DNA from: a virus
IMG/VR virus record: IMGVR_UViG_3300045777_000042
Coordinates: 1 to 20,338 of that record
Strand: one strand, 5' to 3'
Length of the DNA stretch: 20,338 nt
Made by a program: the position numbers and the translations under genes. The notes below the pieces were generated by a model. The model was not told where the DNA came from, did not search any database, and worked only from the letters and a program-made list of their open reading frames with translations. This document shows, in pieces, positions 6,344 through 14,240 of the stretch (within the stretch, counting starts at the first letter, position 1; every line of letters begins with the position of its first letter).

Positions 6344-8674
6344 TCAAGCCGCAAACATCATAATGTCCTGCACGAACGGCACCTTGACGACCGTCGAAGT
6401 CGTCGCGGTCGGCATGACGGCGGCGCCGGTCTGACCCGTGTCCGGCGTGAAAGTCGAAGTGAATGTCACCCGCGCCGCGTCGGTCGGATCGGCGCTTTGA
6501 GACGTGACCGAAGGCGTCAGGATCGCGCCGGACGCCAACAGCAGCTTGTTGGTGAACGTGTGCAAATTGCTGTCGAAATTATCGACCGTCGTCACGACCG
6601 TGATTGACGACGACGAGAATCCAAATGGCTGCTGTTTGCTCGGAGCGGTCATCGTCCCCTGCATCCGCCCCGCCCACGCGCGGGCATTGGTATCGAGCAC
6701 GATGGCCGGCATAAGGTCCGTTGTGCCGACGAAGGTCGCGCGAAGCTGGCAGAGGGCTGGCAGGCCATAAAGCGGATTATCCGTGCCGCGAGGCGTCAGA
6801 GTGCTCCACGCGGTCGCGCCGACCGGAAGGAGTTCCCACACGAATTGAGTACCGCTTGGCGCCCATCCGCCATAAAGCAGTTTGATTTCCGTCATGCCGC
6901 CAGAAAGCGCAATCGGCTGGAAATTGACCACGACGCGGGTCGATGCGAATTGAGCGGCATTGACGTGGAAGGCAAAATCGTACGTATTGTCGCCCTGCGC
7001 CCAAACGCCATCGGTGGACCAGAACAGCGAGCCTTGCGCATATTTATTGTTGCCCACGGTCGCGAGCGCATGGTTGCCCACGGTAACGGTAAACCACGCA
7101 TAACGCTTTCCAGGATCGAGCAGCGTCGGCGTGAAGGAAAATTTATTCCAGCCAACGCAGAGAGCGCCGCAGGCGACCGTCACATTCGCGAAAACGGAAG
7201 ACCAATTTGGCTCGCCTGTCGCGGTCGTCTCGCAAAGGAAAAGGTGGACATCGCCTCCCGTATTATCGACGCGGGTAAAATACAGATCGACCGAAGTAGC
7301 GATCATCGCCTGACTGTTCAAAAACGTCTGCGCGTAGATCGAGCCGTTCACGCCGTACGAAGTCGTAATGTAAGACCAATAGGTGTCGGTGTAGGAATCG
7401 ATCTGCAATTCCGTCACGGCGTAGGTCTTATGCCCCGCCGATGCTGGATCGGCGTTCCATGTATTCGCATTGAAAGTGTTTCCGCCGTTGAGAAGGGCAT
7501 TTTGCGCTTGTGTGTCAGTGGATAGTCCATCGTTGACATAAGTTTGGCCGTTGGCCGTGAAGGTCTGGCCGACCTCAGTGTTAGGGAGCGTCGCGAATCC
7601 GGTCATATTCTGGCAGACGTTGATCGTCGGGCCATAAGAAACCGCCGTGCGCGAAACGCTGTTTTGGACCGCAGTCGTGACCGTGTGGACCTGCTGCGAG
7701 ATGTCTTTATAGGCATCGATCCCTTCGACGCTGATGCGTGTGATTTCCGTCCATGCCGGAAGCGCGAAATTGTTCGTGATCGTCAGCAGCGGATCGCCCG
7801 CCGTCAGTAGCCCAAGCTGATTGTTGATGATCGACGCCCAAGGAAAGCGCACGCCGGTCCAGATACGCGCGAGCCAGCTTGCGTTCGTCATGTCCCAATC
7901 GTCGACGAACAAGCCGGGGTCTTCCCAATAAGCGCGCGCCGTCGCCGGTAATTTGGTCGCCAGATTGAGGTTATTCAGATTGACCTGAATCTGCTGCATT
8001 AGCTCCGCGCGAGGGATGGTTTTTAGCTGACCCGCGAGATTGGCGATGTCGGTTTCGAGCGTCGCCGTGCGCTGCGCAATGGCGGAAAATTCCGCCTCAA
8101 GAACCGTGACGCGGCCCTCGACCTCGAACAGCGTCTTAAGCCGCCAACCCTCGCCGGAAACGATCTGCGAAATGCCGGTCGCCGTCAGCAGCACAAAGGC
8201 GAGGCAGCAATCCGACCCGGCGATGCTCGGCTTGATCGGCGCGGGCGACGGCAGGCCGTCCTGCACCACGATCTGCACATAAAGCTCGTCGGCGACCGGC
8301 GTCGCTTGCTGAACCGTCGCGCCGCTTGAAACGTCCGTCTCGAACATGCGGTTGTCGTTGTCGGTCTGCTGCGCGCCGCGAACCAGCAGCGCAACCCATT
8401 TCTGGTCATTAGTGACTAGCGGCAGATAGGCTTGCAGATTGATGTTGATCGCGCTCGTCGATGTGTAAAACACATTGTCCTGAAACAGCGCGCCCGGATT
8501 GATCGCCAGTTGAATGGCGCTGGTCTGCGAAATGGTGAAGCGCGCCCATGCGTTCGGATAGGCGATGGCCCCGCCCGCGAGCGTCTGCGCATCGGCGCGG
8601 GCGAACACGCCGATGTTGGTGAAATCATCCGGCGTGGCAATTTCGGCGTCGGTAAAAATCACGCGCTTGGTCAT
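6344..8674 (-). CDS. Large baseplate/fibre-attachment protein with beta-sandwich domain
   Basis: This 776-residue protein sits between tail protein I and the fibre genes, where P2 keeps its fibre gene H. The N-terminal region (1-175) opens MTKRVIFTDAEIATPDDFTN and is beta-rich with a structural-phage character. A coiled coil spans about 181-220 (FEVEGRVTVLEAEFSAIAQR). A conserved-looking stretch YWEDPGLFVDDWDMT is at 249-263. Residues about 440-575 form a likely beta-sandwich (SIYAQTFLNSQAMIATSVDL, DVHLFLCETTATGEP, GWNKFSFTPTLLDPGKRYAW), which recalls carbohydrate-binding or anchor modules. The remainder is beta and threonine/serine-rich. The start lies 9 bases after the previous stop. It probably attaches fibres to the baseplate or binds a surface glycan. 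No enzyme motif was seen, and the exact role is unknown. Confidence 0.7.
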   Translation of the reverse strand: MTKRVIFTDAEIATPDDFTNIGVFARADAQTLAGGAIAYPNAWARFTISQTSAIQLAINPGALFQDNVFYTSTSAININLQAYLPLVTNDQKWVALLVRGAQQTDNDNRMFETDVSSGATVQQATPVADELYVQIVVQDGLPSPAPIKPSIAGSDCCLAFVLLTATGISQIVSGEGWRLKTLFEVEGRVTVLEAEFSAIAQRTATLETDIANLAGQLKTIPRAELMQQIQVNLNNLNLATKLPATARAYWEDPGLFVDDWDMTNASWLARIWTGVRFPWASIINNQLGLLTAGDPLLTITNNFALPAWTEITRISVEGIDAYKDISQQVHTVTTAVQNSVSRTAVSYGPTINVCQNMTGFATLPNTEVGQTFTANGQTYVNDGLSTDTQAQNALLNGGNTFNANTWNADPASAGHKTYAVTELQIDSYTDTYWSYITTSYGVNGSIYAQTFLNSQAMIATSVDLYFTRVDNTGGDVHLFLCETTATGEPNWSSVFANVTVACGALCVGWNKFSFTPTLLDPGKRYAWFTVTVGNHALATVGNNKYAQGSLFWSTDGVWAQGDNTYDFAFHVNAAQFASTRVVVNFQPIALSGGMTEIKLLYGGWAPSGTQFVWELLPVGATAWSTLTPRGTDNPLYGLPALCQLRATFVGTTDLMPAIVLDTNARAWAGRMQGTMTAPSKQQPFGFSSSSITVVTTVDNFDSNLHTFTNKLLLASGAILTPSVTSQSADPTDAARVTFTSTFTPDTGQTGAAVMPTATTSTVVKVPFVQDIMMFAA

Positions 8675-8683
8675 GCAATAGCC

Positions 8684-9322
8684 TCAGAGATTCGAGCGGG
8701 CGACCCACTGGCCGAGAAAGGCGGAGCCGTCGAGCGGCGGCGCATCGTCAATCGACAAGGGACTGTGATGGGCGAAGGATACGCGAATTTGCGTCTCAGG
8801 CGCGCGGGCGACGCGCAGCGCCATCAAACAGCGATTGATCGGCGTCATATCGGGGTTGCGGACGGAACCGGAGCCAATGGCGGCGCGGCCCATGACGAAA
8901 GGATTGCCCGGTTCGACCGTCGCCACATTGACGAGATAACGCGCGAGAAACGGCGGGTGATTGACCGGCGTATGGCCCATGACCGCCCGCCCCACGGCGA
9001 AGCGCGCGGGATAGGAGACCGCATCGAGCAATGATCCGTCAACATAGGCCAGGAACCGGTTTACAGCGGCGCGTGTGCCCTTCAGCCACGCGTCGGTCGG
9101 CGCGTTGGTGATGACCGTGCGCTTGCGGGATTCGGCCCAATCCGAGAACCACAGATCGACGCTTTCATGCGCCGCCAGCCATGGCAGGAAGGCGAGCGGC
9201 GACGTGGCAGGATCGACAATCTGCTGGACGGGGACCGGCAGGCCGCCGTCATCCATCGCCGATGCCGCCGCGACCTCGAACAGGTCCGAACTTGACGGAA
9301 GAAGGGTGGCGGGATTGGTCAT
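8684..9322 (-). CDS. I: Baseplate wedge/tail protein I (P2 gpI family)
   Basis: This 212-residue protein has the gpI pattern: a start with LLPSSSDLFEVAAASAM, a proline-bounded VQQIVDPATSPLAFLPWLAA, HESVDLWFSDWAESRKRTVI and the KGT motif (DAWLKGTRAAVNRFL). P2 gpI and gpJ together form the baseplate wedge that links the hub to the fibres. The ATG at 9322 overlaps the TGA of gene J (ATGA). The frame is open further upstream, but that extension runs antisense-free through J in another frame and is not needed. At 212 residues it is slightly longer than P2 gpI (176). The C-terminal half (about 100-212) carries repeated R-VMGH-P-N and VMGRAAIGSG-type segments and may be the fibre-facing part. Confidence 0.9.
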   Translation of the reverse strand: MTNPATLLPSSSDLFEVAAASAMDDGGLPVPVQQIVDPATSPLAFLPWLAAHESVDLWFSDWAESRKRTVITNAPTDAWLKGTRAAVNRFLAYVDGSLLDAVSYPARFAVGRAVMGHTPVNHPPFLARYLVNVATVEPGNPFVMGRAAIGSGSVRNPDMTPINRCLMALRVARAPETQIRVSFAHHSPLSIDDAPPLDGSAFLGQWVARSNL

Positions 9323-10239
9323 CCCGACACCGTCGTGGAGATGGTCAGGCCGGTCATCACCGGGATGGTGTAGGGATCGGCTGGGATATCGGCGGAAGGC
9401 GAGGCGCGGTCCACGCGAAGCACATTGCCGCCATAGGCCGCGCCGGAAATCACATCGACAGGGACTTGCGCGCCGATCAGCAGCCGGGCGTTCGCCGCCG
9501 CCCAGACGCTCGCCGAGGCAGCGGCCTGCACCGTCGCGGGGTCCGGGCCGGTCGGGATCGTCAACGCCAGCGCCCCCGTGTAAAGAGCCCGCGTCGCGCC
9601 CAGGACGCTGATCGAGGTCGCTTCGGGTTTCACGCCCGATGCGGAACACGCGGCATAGACAGCCGCGATCTCCAGCGTCGTCGGCGCGCGGCCTCCGGGA
9701 CCGGCCAAAACAATGTCAACGTCGCCGCGCCGGCCATGTGTTTCAAATCCGAGCACGGCCACGTCGATCAGGACAGGAACGGCGGTGAACGCCTCGAATT
9801 TATAACGGTCGGCGCTTCCCGCGCTCGGACGGTCGAAGGCAAGCAAATAACGATTGAGCAGCGCCGGGTCCGTCTCCATGACGGCGGCGGAAGTGTCGGT
9901 GGCCGCCGCGACCGTCAGGCGCGAAATATTGATCCGCGCCACGATGTTGTCGAGATCGGACTTCTGCGCCAGCGGCGCGAGAACCGCCTTGACCGCATCG
10001 TTGACGCGCTGGCGGTCGAGCAGCCGCGTGGCCGAATAGGCCTCGCCGACGATGACGACAGGGTCGGTCTCAAGCACAGCTACGTCGTAATCGGGTAACT
10101 CGGGATTGGCCGCGCGCAACGTCGCCCAGCGCGTCTGGAAAGCGGTCAGAAACGCCGAATTCAGCGTCTCATAGGACAGCGCCTCAATCGCGGCTGGGGC
10201 TGGAATGGACGAGAGATCGATGATCGTCGGCGCGGACAT
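9319..10239 (-). CDS. J: Baseplate assembly protein J (P2 gpJ family)
   Basis: This is a 306-residue protein of almost the same length as P2 gpJ (302). Its conserved core runs ETDPVVIVGEAYSATRLLDR and RVNDAVKAVLAPLAQKSDLD, then NIVARINISRL. It also has a central DRYLLAF-type segment (NRYLLAFDRPSAGSADRYKF) and a C-terminal region beginning GRAPTTLEIAAVYAAC. gpJ forms baseplate wedges with gpI around the spike. AGGAGG about 5 bases before the ATG is one of the best ribosome binding sites in the window. It lies between W and I as in P2 and overlaps I by 4 bases. It appears complete. Confidence 0.93.
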   Translation of the reverse strand: MSAPTIIDLSSIPAPAAIEALSYETLNSAFLTAFQTRWATLRAANPELPDYDVAVLETDPVVIVGEAYSATRLLDRQRVNDAVKAVLAPLAQKSDLDNIVARINISRLTVAAATDTSAAVMETDPALLNRYLLAFDRPSAGSADRYKFEAFTAVPVLIDVAVLGFETHGRRGDVDIVLAGPGGRAPTTLEIAAVYAACSASGVKPEATSISVLGATRALYTGALALTIPTGPDPATVQAAASASVWAAANARLLIGAQVPVDVISGAAYGGNVLRVDRASPSADIPADPYTIPVMTGLTISTTVSG

Positions 10240-10247
10240 GACCCCTC

Positions 10248-10625
10248 CTAAAACGTGATGATTTCGGACGAGGCGACGGTAAAATCGCCCTCAAGCGCGT
10301 TTGGCCGATAGTCGCCGGAAATCTGCACGCCGAACTGGCCCTGTTGCAATCGATCGGTGGAATTATCCGCGCCGGGATAGCCGACCTGCCTCACGCGAAA
10401 GCGCGGCTCCCACAACTCGACGGCGATGGCGACGGCAACATAAAAATTCAGCAGCACTTGCGGCGTCAGGTTGGCCTTGCCGAGCAAGGACGGGACAGCG
10501 GATCCGAAGGTGCGGCGCATCACGCGGGTGCCGATGGGCGTGGTGAAAATCACATGCAGCGATTGCTTGACATGCGCGAGGCCGGTCAGGACGCGGCCTG
10601 TCCTGCGGTTAACGCCGGCCGTCAT
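10248..10625 (-). CDS. W: Baseplate protein W (P2 gpW / T4 gp25 family)
   Basis: This 125-residue protein of the gp25-like lysozyme-fold family has a structural wedge role in contractile tails. Diagnostic sequence includes GLAHVKQSLHVIFTTPIGTR, VMRRTFGSAVPSLLG and a closing ALEGDFTVASSEIITF. P2 gpW (115 residues) and T4 gp25 have the same IFTTPIG-R-M-P-FG core. The ATG overlaps the TGA of the preceding hydrophobic protein. J starts 8 bases after its end. It is not the lambda gpW, which is a head-tail joiner and also occurs in this window (17557-17775). Confidence 0.92.
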   Translation of the reverse strand: MTAGVNRRTGRVLTGLAHVKQSLHVIFTTPIGTRVMRRTFGSAVPSLLGKANLTPQVLLNFYVAVAIAVELWEPRFRVRQVGYPGADNSTDRLQQGQFGVQISGDYRPNALEGDFTVASSEIITF

Positions 10626-11386
10626 GTTGCGATCATTTCGTCTGTCGCCGCTTTCATCGTGGCGAGGTGCTGCGGCTGGATCATCGACTGAAACACGCCT
10701 TGTAAAGCATCGCCGCCCGCGCCCGATACAATCGCGGCCATAGCCGACACCGACGAAACCGATGAGGCCGCTCCCATAAGATCGTCGTGCGCCGCCGTCG
10801 CGTTGGATACGACGCCAGTGAGCGTCGAAGCCATGCCATTGACCGTAGCGATGGCGTCCGTCACGGCGACAGTCCCGGAGATGACGCCATTCGTCACACT
10901 CGAAAGCGTCGACGCCATGCTGCTCAACTGGCTCGTCATCTGCAACGGCGCGGTGATCGCGGCGGGCAAAGACTGCCCAATCATGGAGCTGACGTTGCTC
11001 GCGGCGACAAGACTGAGCGGACCAATATCGCCAGACGTGATGCCGGAAAGGGCGTTCGTGAATGACTGGACCGACGACACGGCGCCAGACAAGCCTGACA
11101 CAGCCGAAGCGAGGCCGCCAATCCCGGGGATGCCGGCGGCAGCCGACAGCGCCGCCGTCACGCTGCCTATCTGGCCGTTGAGCGCCCCAATCGCCGCGCC
11201 GACCGGGTTTTGCAAAATCGAGGCAATGCCGCCCGCTTTGACCAGGGATAGCAACGGCGCGAGGTTCCCGCCTTCAATGGATTTGATGATCTTCAGCTTT
11301 TCAGCGAAGACGCTCGCGGTCTTGAGTTGAGGCGATCCGCCTATCAGCCCAAGCACAATGTTTTTGACATCCGGTATCGAAAGCAT
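10622..11386 (-). CDS. Hydrophobic, charge-poor protein inserted between V and W
   Basis: This is a 254-residue protein that I do not recognise. The first 50 residues are mixed (MLSIPDVKNIVLGLIGG, FAEKLKIIKSIEGG). From residue 51 to 199 only two charged residues (D120 and D177) occur. The rest is alanine, serine, glycine, valine, threonine and leucine (for example AAIGALNGQIGSVTAALSAA and GLASAVSGLSGAVSSV). The last 55 residues regain some charge (QHLATMKAATDEMIAT). P2 has no gene here. The context (spike gene before, gp25-type gene after, ATGA overlap) says it is a tail part. Candidate roles are a tail tip, hub or membrane-interacting component. The start is 10 bases after the V stop, with GGGG 5 bases upstream. 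No signal peptide or clear single transmembrane helix was seen. Confidence 0.7.
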   Translation of the reverse strand: MLSIPDVKNIVLGLIGGSPQLKTASVFAEKLKIIKSIEGGNLAPLLSLVKAGGIASILQNPVGAAIGALNGQIGSVTAALSAAAGIPGIGGLASAVSGLSGAVSSVQSFTNALSGITSGDIGPLSLVAASNVSSMIGQSLPAAITAPLQMTSQLSSMASTLSSVTNGVISGTVAVTDAIATVNGMASTLTGVVSNATAAHDDLMGAASSVSSVSAMAAIVSGAGGDALQGVFQSMIQPQHLATMKAATDEMIAT

Positions 11387-11396
11387 TTACGCCCCG

Positions 11397-11984
11397 TCAG
11401 CAGTTGAAAAGGACTTTCTTGGCGACGTGTGCGATTTTATTTTCGGCCTGATGCACCATGCCGGAGGCGTCCATCACGACCGACGCAAGGCCGCCCGTAA
11501 CGCCGTGGCTGACCAGATCGGACACGGACTTCAACGCGGCGGCGGTCATGTTCGTCGTTGTCGTTCCGACAGCCAGTAAATGCAGGCCGTCCTTGACGGT
11601 CTTCATAACATTGCCGCGCACGGAAACGTCGGCGGCTGGGTCTTTCGACGGCGACGGGTTGGCGTCAGACCATCCGTGGGGGAAGCCCAATGCTTGCGAA
11701 GGATCGCCATTCGGCGCGATCACCATATATTGCTCGCCAACCGATGGCGGCGAATGGACCTTTAGCGCGCCCGCGATCTGCGAATACGGGAGCCACGGCG
11801 ATTTGACGGGGTTGCCGTCATCGTCCATGCCGACCTCCTGCCGGTAAAGGTGATTTGTTGCGTCAACGTCCGTCACCTTGCCCTTGCGAAACGTCCGCTC
11901 AAAGCGGGCCTGCAAATCGGCGTGACTGGACCGCAAGTCCGTGACGGCGGTCTGAAGCTCCATAATCAGGTCTTCGAGGGTCAT
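11397..11984 (-). CDS. V: Baseplate spike protein V (P2 gpV family)
   Basis: gpV forms the trimeric central spike that pierces the outer membrane. This 195-residue version begins with a helix (MTLEDLIMELQTAVTDLRSS) and has an OB-fold-like section (about 33-105) containing KGKVTDVDA, PWLPYSQIAGALKVHSPPSV and GEQYMVIAPNGDPSQAL followed by GFPHGWSDAN. The C-terminal 80 residues are less beta-helical than in P2. They end ASGMVHQAENKIAHVAKK with no HxH iron-binding tip motif visible. The ATG at 11984 overlaps the previous TGA (ATGA). A longer frame upstream is a shadow through the neighbouring gene. It starts the P2-type tail section. Confidence 0.88.
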   Translation of the reverse strand: MTLEDLIMELQTAVTDLRSSHADLQARFERTFRKGKVTDVDATNHLYRQEVGMDDDGNPVKSPWLPYSQIAGALKVHSPPSVGEQYMVIAPNGDPSQALGFPHGWSDANPSPSKDPAADVSVRGNVMKTVKDGLHLLAVGTTTTNMTAAALKSVSDLVSHGVTGGLASVVMDASGMVHQAENKIAHVAKKVLFNC

Positions 11985-12748
11985 GGTCCGACCTGAACAT
12001 CTGGCGTGGACGGATTGGCGGAAGCCGTCACTTCCTCGTCGACAACGCCGGAATCCGCGCCGACTTGCGCCGGGATCGCGTCGGGAGCGGCGCCGAGGCC
12101 GATGGACGCCATTGTGTCGCCGGAAAGCCCAAATGTCGCGGCGAGCGCCTCGAATACGGTCAGCGATCCGCCCCGAATTGACGCCTCCAGAATATCGGCC
12201 AAGCTGGACAGCTCGCCGCCAACGGCGCGCATTTGCGCCAGCAGATCGGCCCATGCCTGCGTAGGCTCGCCAAAAGGCGGGTCGGACAGCGCATCGACGG
12301 TGAGCGAATAGACATGCGCGGCGACCTTTACGCCCTTCTCGGTCTCAAACAGCGGCGGCGCGTACATTTCCGCCGCAATCGAGAGGCGGAAAGATTCCCA
12401 TATTTTCGCCCATGGGCTGGCGTCGGGAGCGAGCGCGGCAACGCATTCCCGCCACATGAAAAAGAGCGCCGTCGACCCCTTGAGCGCCGCCGCGCCGGGG
12501 CTTGCCCCCGGAACAGCGTCAACCGGCGCGAAAAGCTCAACGCGCAGGCCGGTTTGAGAATCGCCCATAATCAATGAGACGTCGCCGGGGTGCGCCGAGG
12601 CGCGCTCGACGAAGACGCACACAGCCGGACCGAGCGTCGCGTCAACGGGGCTGTCGGGCTGCATCTCAACGCGGACACTTGAGCCCATGCGCGCGCGGAA
12701 CGCCTGCGTCAGGATGACAAGGAGAGCAATGCCGGAAAGCCCACTCAT
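11981..12748 (-). CDS. Putative tail terminator/neck protein, unassigned family
   Basis: This 255-residue protein lies between the head-tail attachment protein and the spike V, where phages encode tail terminator or completion proteins (gpR/gpS in P2, gpU in lambda). The N-terminal part has a helix (ALLVILTQAFRARMG), a strand with VFVERASAHPGDVSLIMGDS and GLRVELFAP, then helices (ALFFMWRECVAALAPDASPW, KIWESFRLSIAAEMY) and a strand (VKVAAHVYSLTVDALSDPP). This could be the alpha/beta fold of terminators, but I recognise no family. The last 60 residues are acidic and proline-rich (ADSGVVDEEVTASANPS) and probably unstructured. I start it at the ATG 4 bases after the previous stop, leaving out 13 upstream codons. 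The function is inferred from position. Confidence 0.6.
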   Translation of the reverse strand: MSGLSGIALLVILTQAFRARMGSSVRVEMQPDSPVDATLGPAVCVFVERASAHPGDVSLIMGDSQTGLRVELFAPVDAVPGASPGAAALKGSTALFFMWRECVAALAPDASPWAKIWESFRLSIAAEMYAPPLFETEKGVKVAAHVYSLTVDALSDPPFGEPTQAWADLLAQMRAVGGELSSLADILEASIRGGSLTVFEALAATFGLSGDTMASIGLGAAPDAIPAQVGADSGVVDEEVTASANPSTPDVQVGP

Positions 12749-12752
12749 AAGG

Positions 12753-13145
12753 TCATACCTGAAGCAAGGCGCAAACGACGCGGCCAAGCCCGTCCGGCTC
12801 GACCGCGACGATTTTGAAGACCGGCCCCCCCGCGCGCGACGTCGCGGCGATGCGCCAGCCTTTCTGCGGCGTCAGCCCCGCGTCGAATACGGACGCGGCG
12901 AAATCGACTTGGGGGTCTGGCTGGATCAGATCGGACCGCGCGCCGGTGACGCCCGCCGCGCCCTCGACACGCTGAATTTTCGTCGGCAAGTCGAGGACGC
13001 CGACAGCCGTAAACTGCGGCAGCGACGGATCGGGACCTCCGGCGAACACGTCGCCGGCCAGCCACGGCATCACCAGCACCTGCTCGCCAAAATGGCCGTC
13101 GAGCAAGGGCTGTCGCGCCGCGCAAAGGTCCCGATAGGACGCCAT
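12753..13145 (-). CDS. Head-tail attachment protein (lambda gpFII-like)
   Basis: This is a 130-residue protein downstream of the major capsid gene. The C-terminal half (VDFAASVFDAGLTPQKGWRI, ATSRAGGPVFKIVAVEPDGL, GRVVCALLQV) resembles the lambda gpFII family, whose members sit at the portal vertex and join head to tail. The N-terminal region MASYRDLCAARQPLLDGHFG also fits that family layout. It starts 1 base after the capsid stop and is followed by the next gene with a 4-base gap, so the three are tightly coupled. Position and pattern agree; I could not confirm with a search. Confidence 0.78.
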   Translation of the reverse strand: MASYRDLCAARQPLLDGHFGEQVLVMPWLAGDVFAGGPDPSLPQFTAVGVLDLPTKIQRVEGAAGVTGARSDLIQPDPQVDFAASVFDAGLTPQKGWRIAATSRAGGPVFKIVAVEPDGLGRVVCALLQV

Positions 13146-13146
13146 G

Positions 13147-14172
13147 TCAGAAGCTGCCGACGAGGCGGCGCAGGGCGGCCGGGCGCGTGCAATAGCTCAA
13201 GGGGTTCGTCTGCAACTCAAGACGCACGCCCTTGTTATTGTCGCTCGGGATCGCCTTGGCGTAGCGCGGCAGGCCGATGGTGTTCACCGTCTCCATGTAA
13301 TCCGCCGGCGCGAACACCGTGCGGAAGAAATTCGGAACGCCAATCGGATAAATGCGCGCTTCCGTCGTTCCGATGAACGGCGAGACGCCGCCACTGCCAT
13401 CGTTGAGCGGGATATAGCCCTTGTAGTTTTCCCAGGTGATGCCGCCGAACGTCAATTGCTGATAGGCGATGCCGTTACGGAGCTGCTGACCTTCCTGGTA
13501 GAGGTAAGTCTTCTCCACGTCGGGATGGGTAACGAGCGCATCCCAGAACTGATCGCCCGCCAGGGCGGCGATACCGGAATAGGCCACGCCGCCAAGGCTC
13601 TGCGCGACCGAGCGGACGACGGCGGCGGCGGCCTTGCGGGGCTTGCCGGACGCTGTCAGATCGAACGTGATGTCGGCGGGAGCCGAAATGCCGAATTCGG
13701 TGAACAGGTTGTAGACGGTATTGCCCGCCGCATCGAGGATGATTCCCTTGACGGCGCCGACGCGCTGGTGCTCCAGCGTGGCGTCGAAGTTCGGCGTGAC
13801 TTCGCCCAGGCGCTGGGCCAGATAGGTTTCGATGGTGCGGGCGCTCGCAGGCGTGCCGAATTCGCGGATGTTCTGCACTTCCTCGGCGACAATGGCGTCG
13901 TCGATCTGGAAATGCGACGTGTTGAGCTTTCGCGCGCCGCGCAGCAGCTTCGGGCGGCTTTCGCCGGGACCGCCGCGACGGGTCGGCGAGATCAGCGCCA
14001 GATAGCCGTCCTTGTTCTCGATCGCGACGTCGGTCGTCGTGATGCCCGTTTCGGAAAACAGGCCCAGCTCGCCAATCCGGCCGGGAACGAACGGCAGATT
14101 GTTGATGCTGTCGGTGAGGCTGAGGAAAGAGAAGGCGTTCGAGTCGAAAATATTGATAATCAGATCGGGCAT
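13147..14172 (-). CDS. Major capsid protein (lambda gpE family)
   Basis: This 341-residue protein is the same size as lambda gpE (341). Recognisable sequence includes the N-terminal arm (IINIFDSNAFSFLSLTDSIN, NLPFVPGRIGELGLF), SPTRRGGPGESRPKLLRG with ARKLNTSHFQIDDAIVAEEV, and a C-terminal IGVPNFFRTVFAPADYMETV and PNFFRT/RLELQTNPLSYCTRPAA. These are characteristic of the gpE clan of HK97-fold capsids. AGGAG lies 9 bases before the ATG. It follows the decoration gene with a 59-base gap, the second largest gap in the head module. It appears complete and is preceded by its protease, scaffold and decoration genes in lambda order. Confidence 0.95.
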   Translation of the reverse strand: MPDLIINIFDSNAFSFLSLTDSINNLPFVPGRIGELGLFSETGITTTDVAIENKDGYLALISPTRRGGPGESRPKLLRGARKLNTSHFQIDDAIVAEEVQNIREFGTPASARTIETYLAQRLGEVTPNFDATLEHQRVGAVKGIILDAAGNTVYNLFTEFGISAPADITFDLTASGKPRKAAAAVVRSVAQSLGGVAYSGIAALAGDQFWDALVTHPDVEKTYLYQEGQQLRNGIAYQQLTFGGITWENYKGYIPLNDGSGGVSPFIGTTEARIYPIGVPNFFRTVFAPADYMETVNTIGLPRYAKAIPSDNNKGVRLELQTNPLSYCTRPAALRRLVGSF

Positions 14173-14224
14173 TGCCGGGGTCTCCTGAGATGCAACGCCG
14201 ACCGGACGGGGCGGCGAAATGGAT

Positions 14225-14240
14225 GCGCGCCTTAGCGCGC
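14225..14240 (-). other. GC hairpin spanning the decoration-protein stop codon
   Basis: The sequence GCGCGC - 4 bases - GCGCGC forms a 6-bp stem whose loop contains the TAA of the decoration gene. No run of T follows. It may affect ribosome release or mRNA stability between decoration and capsid genes. Alternating GC is common in such DNA, so chance is possible. Confidence 0.35.

Noticed and set aside
9323-9649. N-terminal extension of tail protein I
   Set aside because: The frame stays open upstream but overlaps gene J entirely; the ATGA junction at 9322 gives the expected family start.
11985-12254. N-terminal extension of spike V
   Set aside because: The extension is arginine-rich shadow sequence within the upstream gene; the ATGA junction at 11984 is the better start.
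13144-14235. 363-codon open frame on the plus strand
   Set aside because: It is antisense to the well supported major capsid gene; composition is shadow-like.
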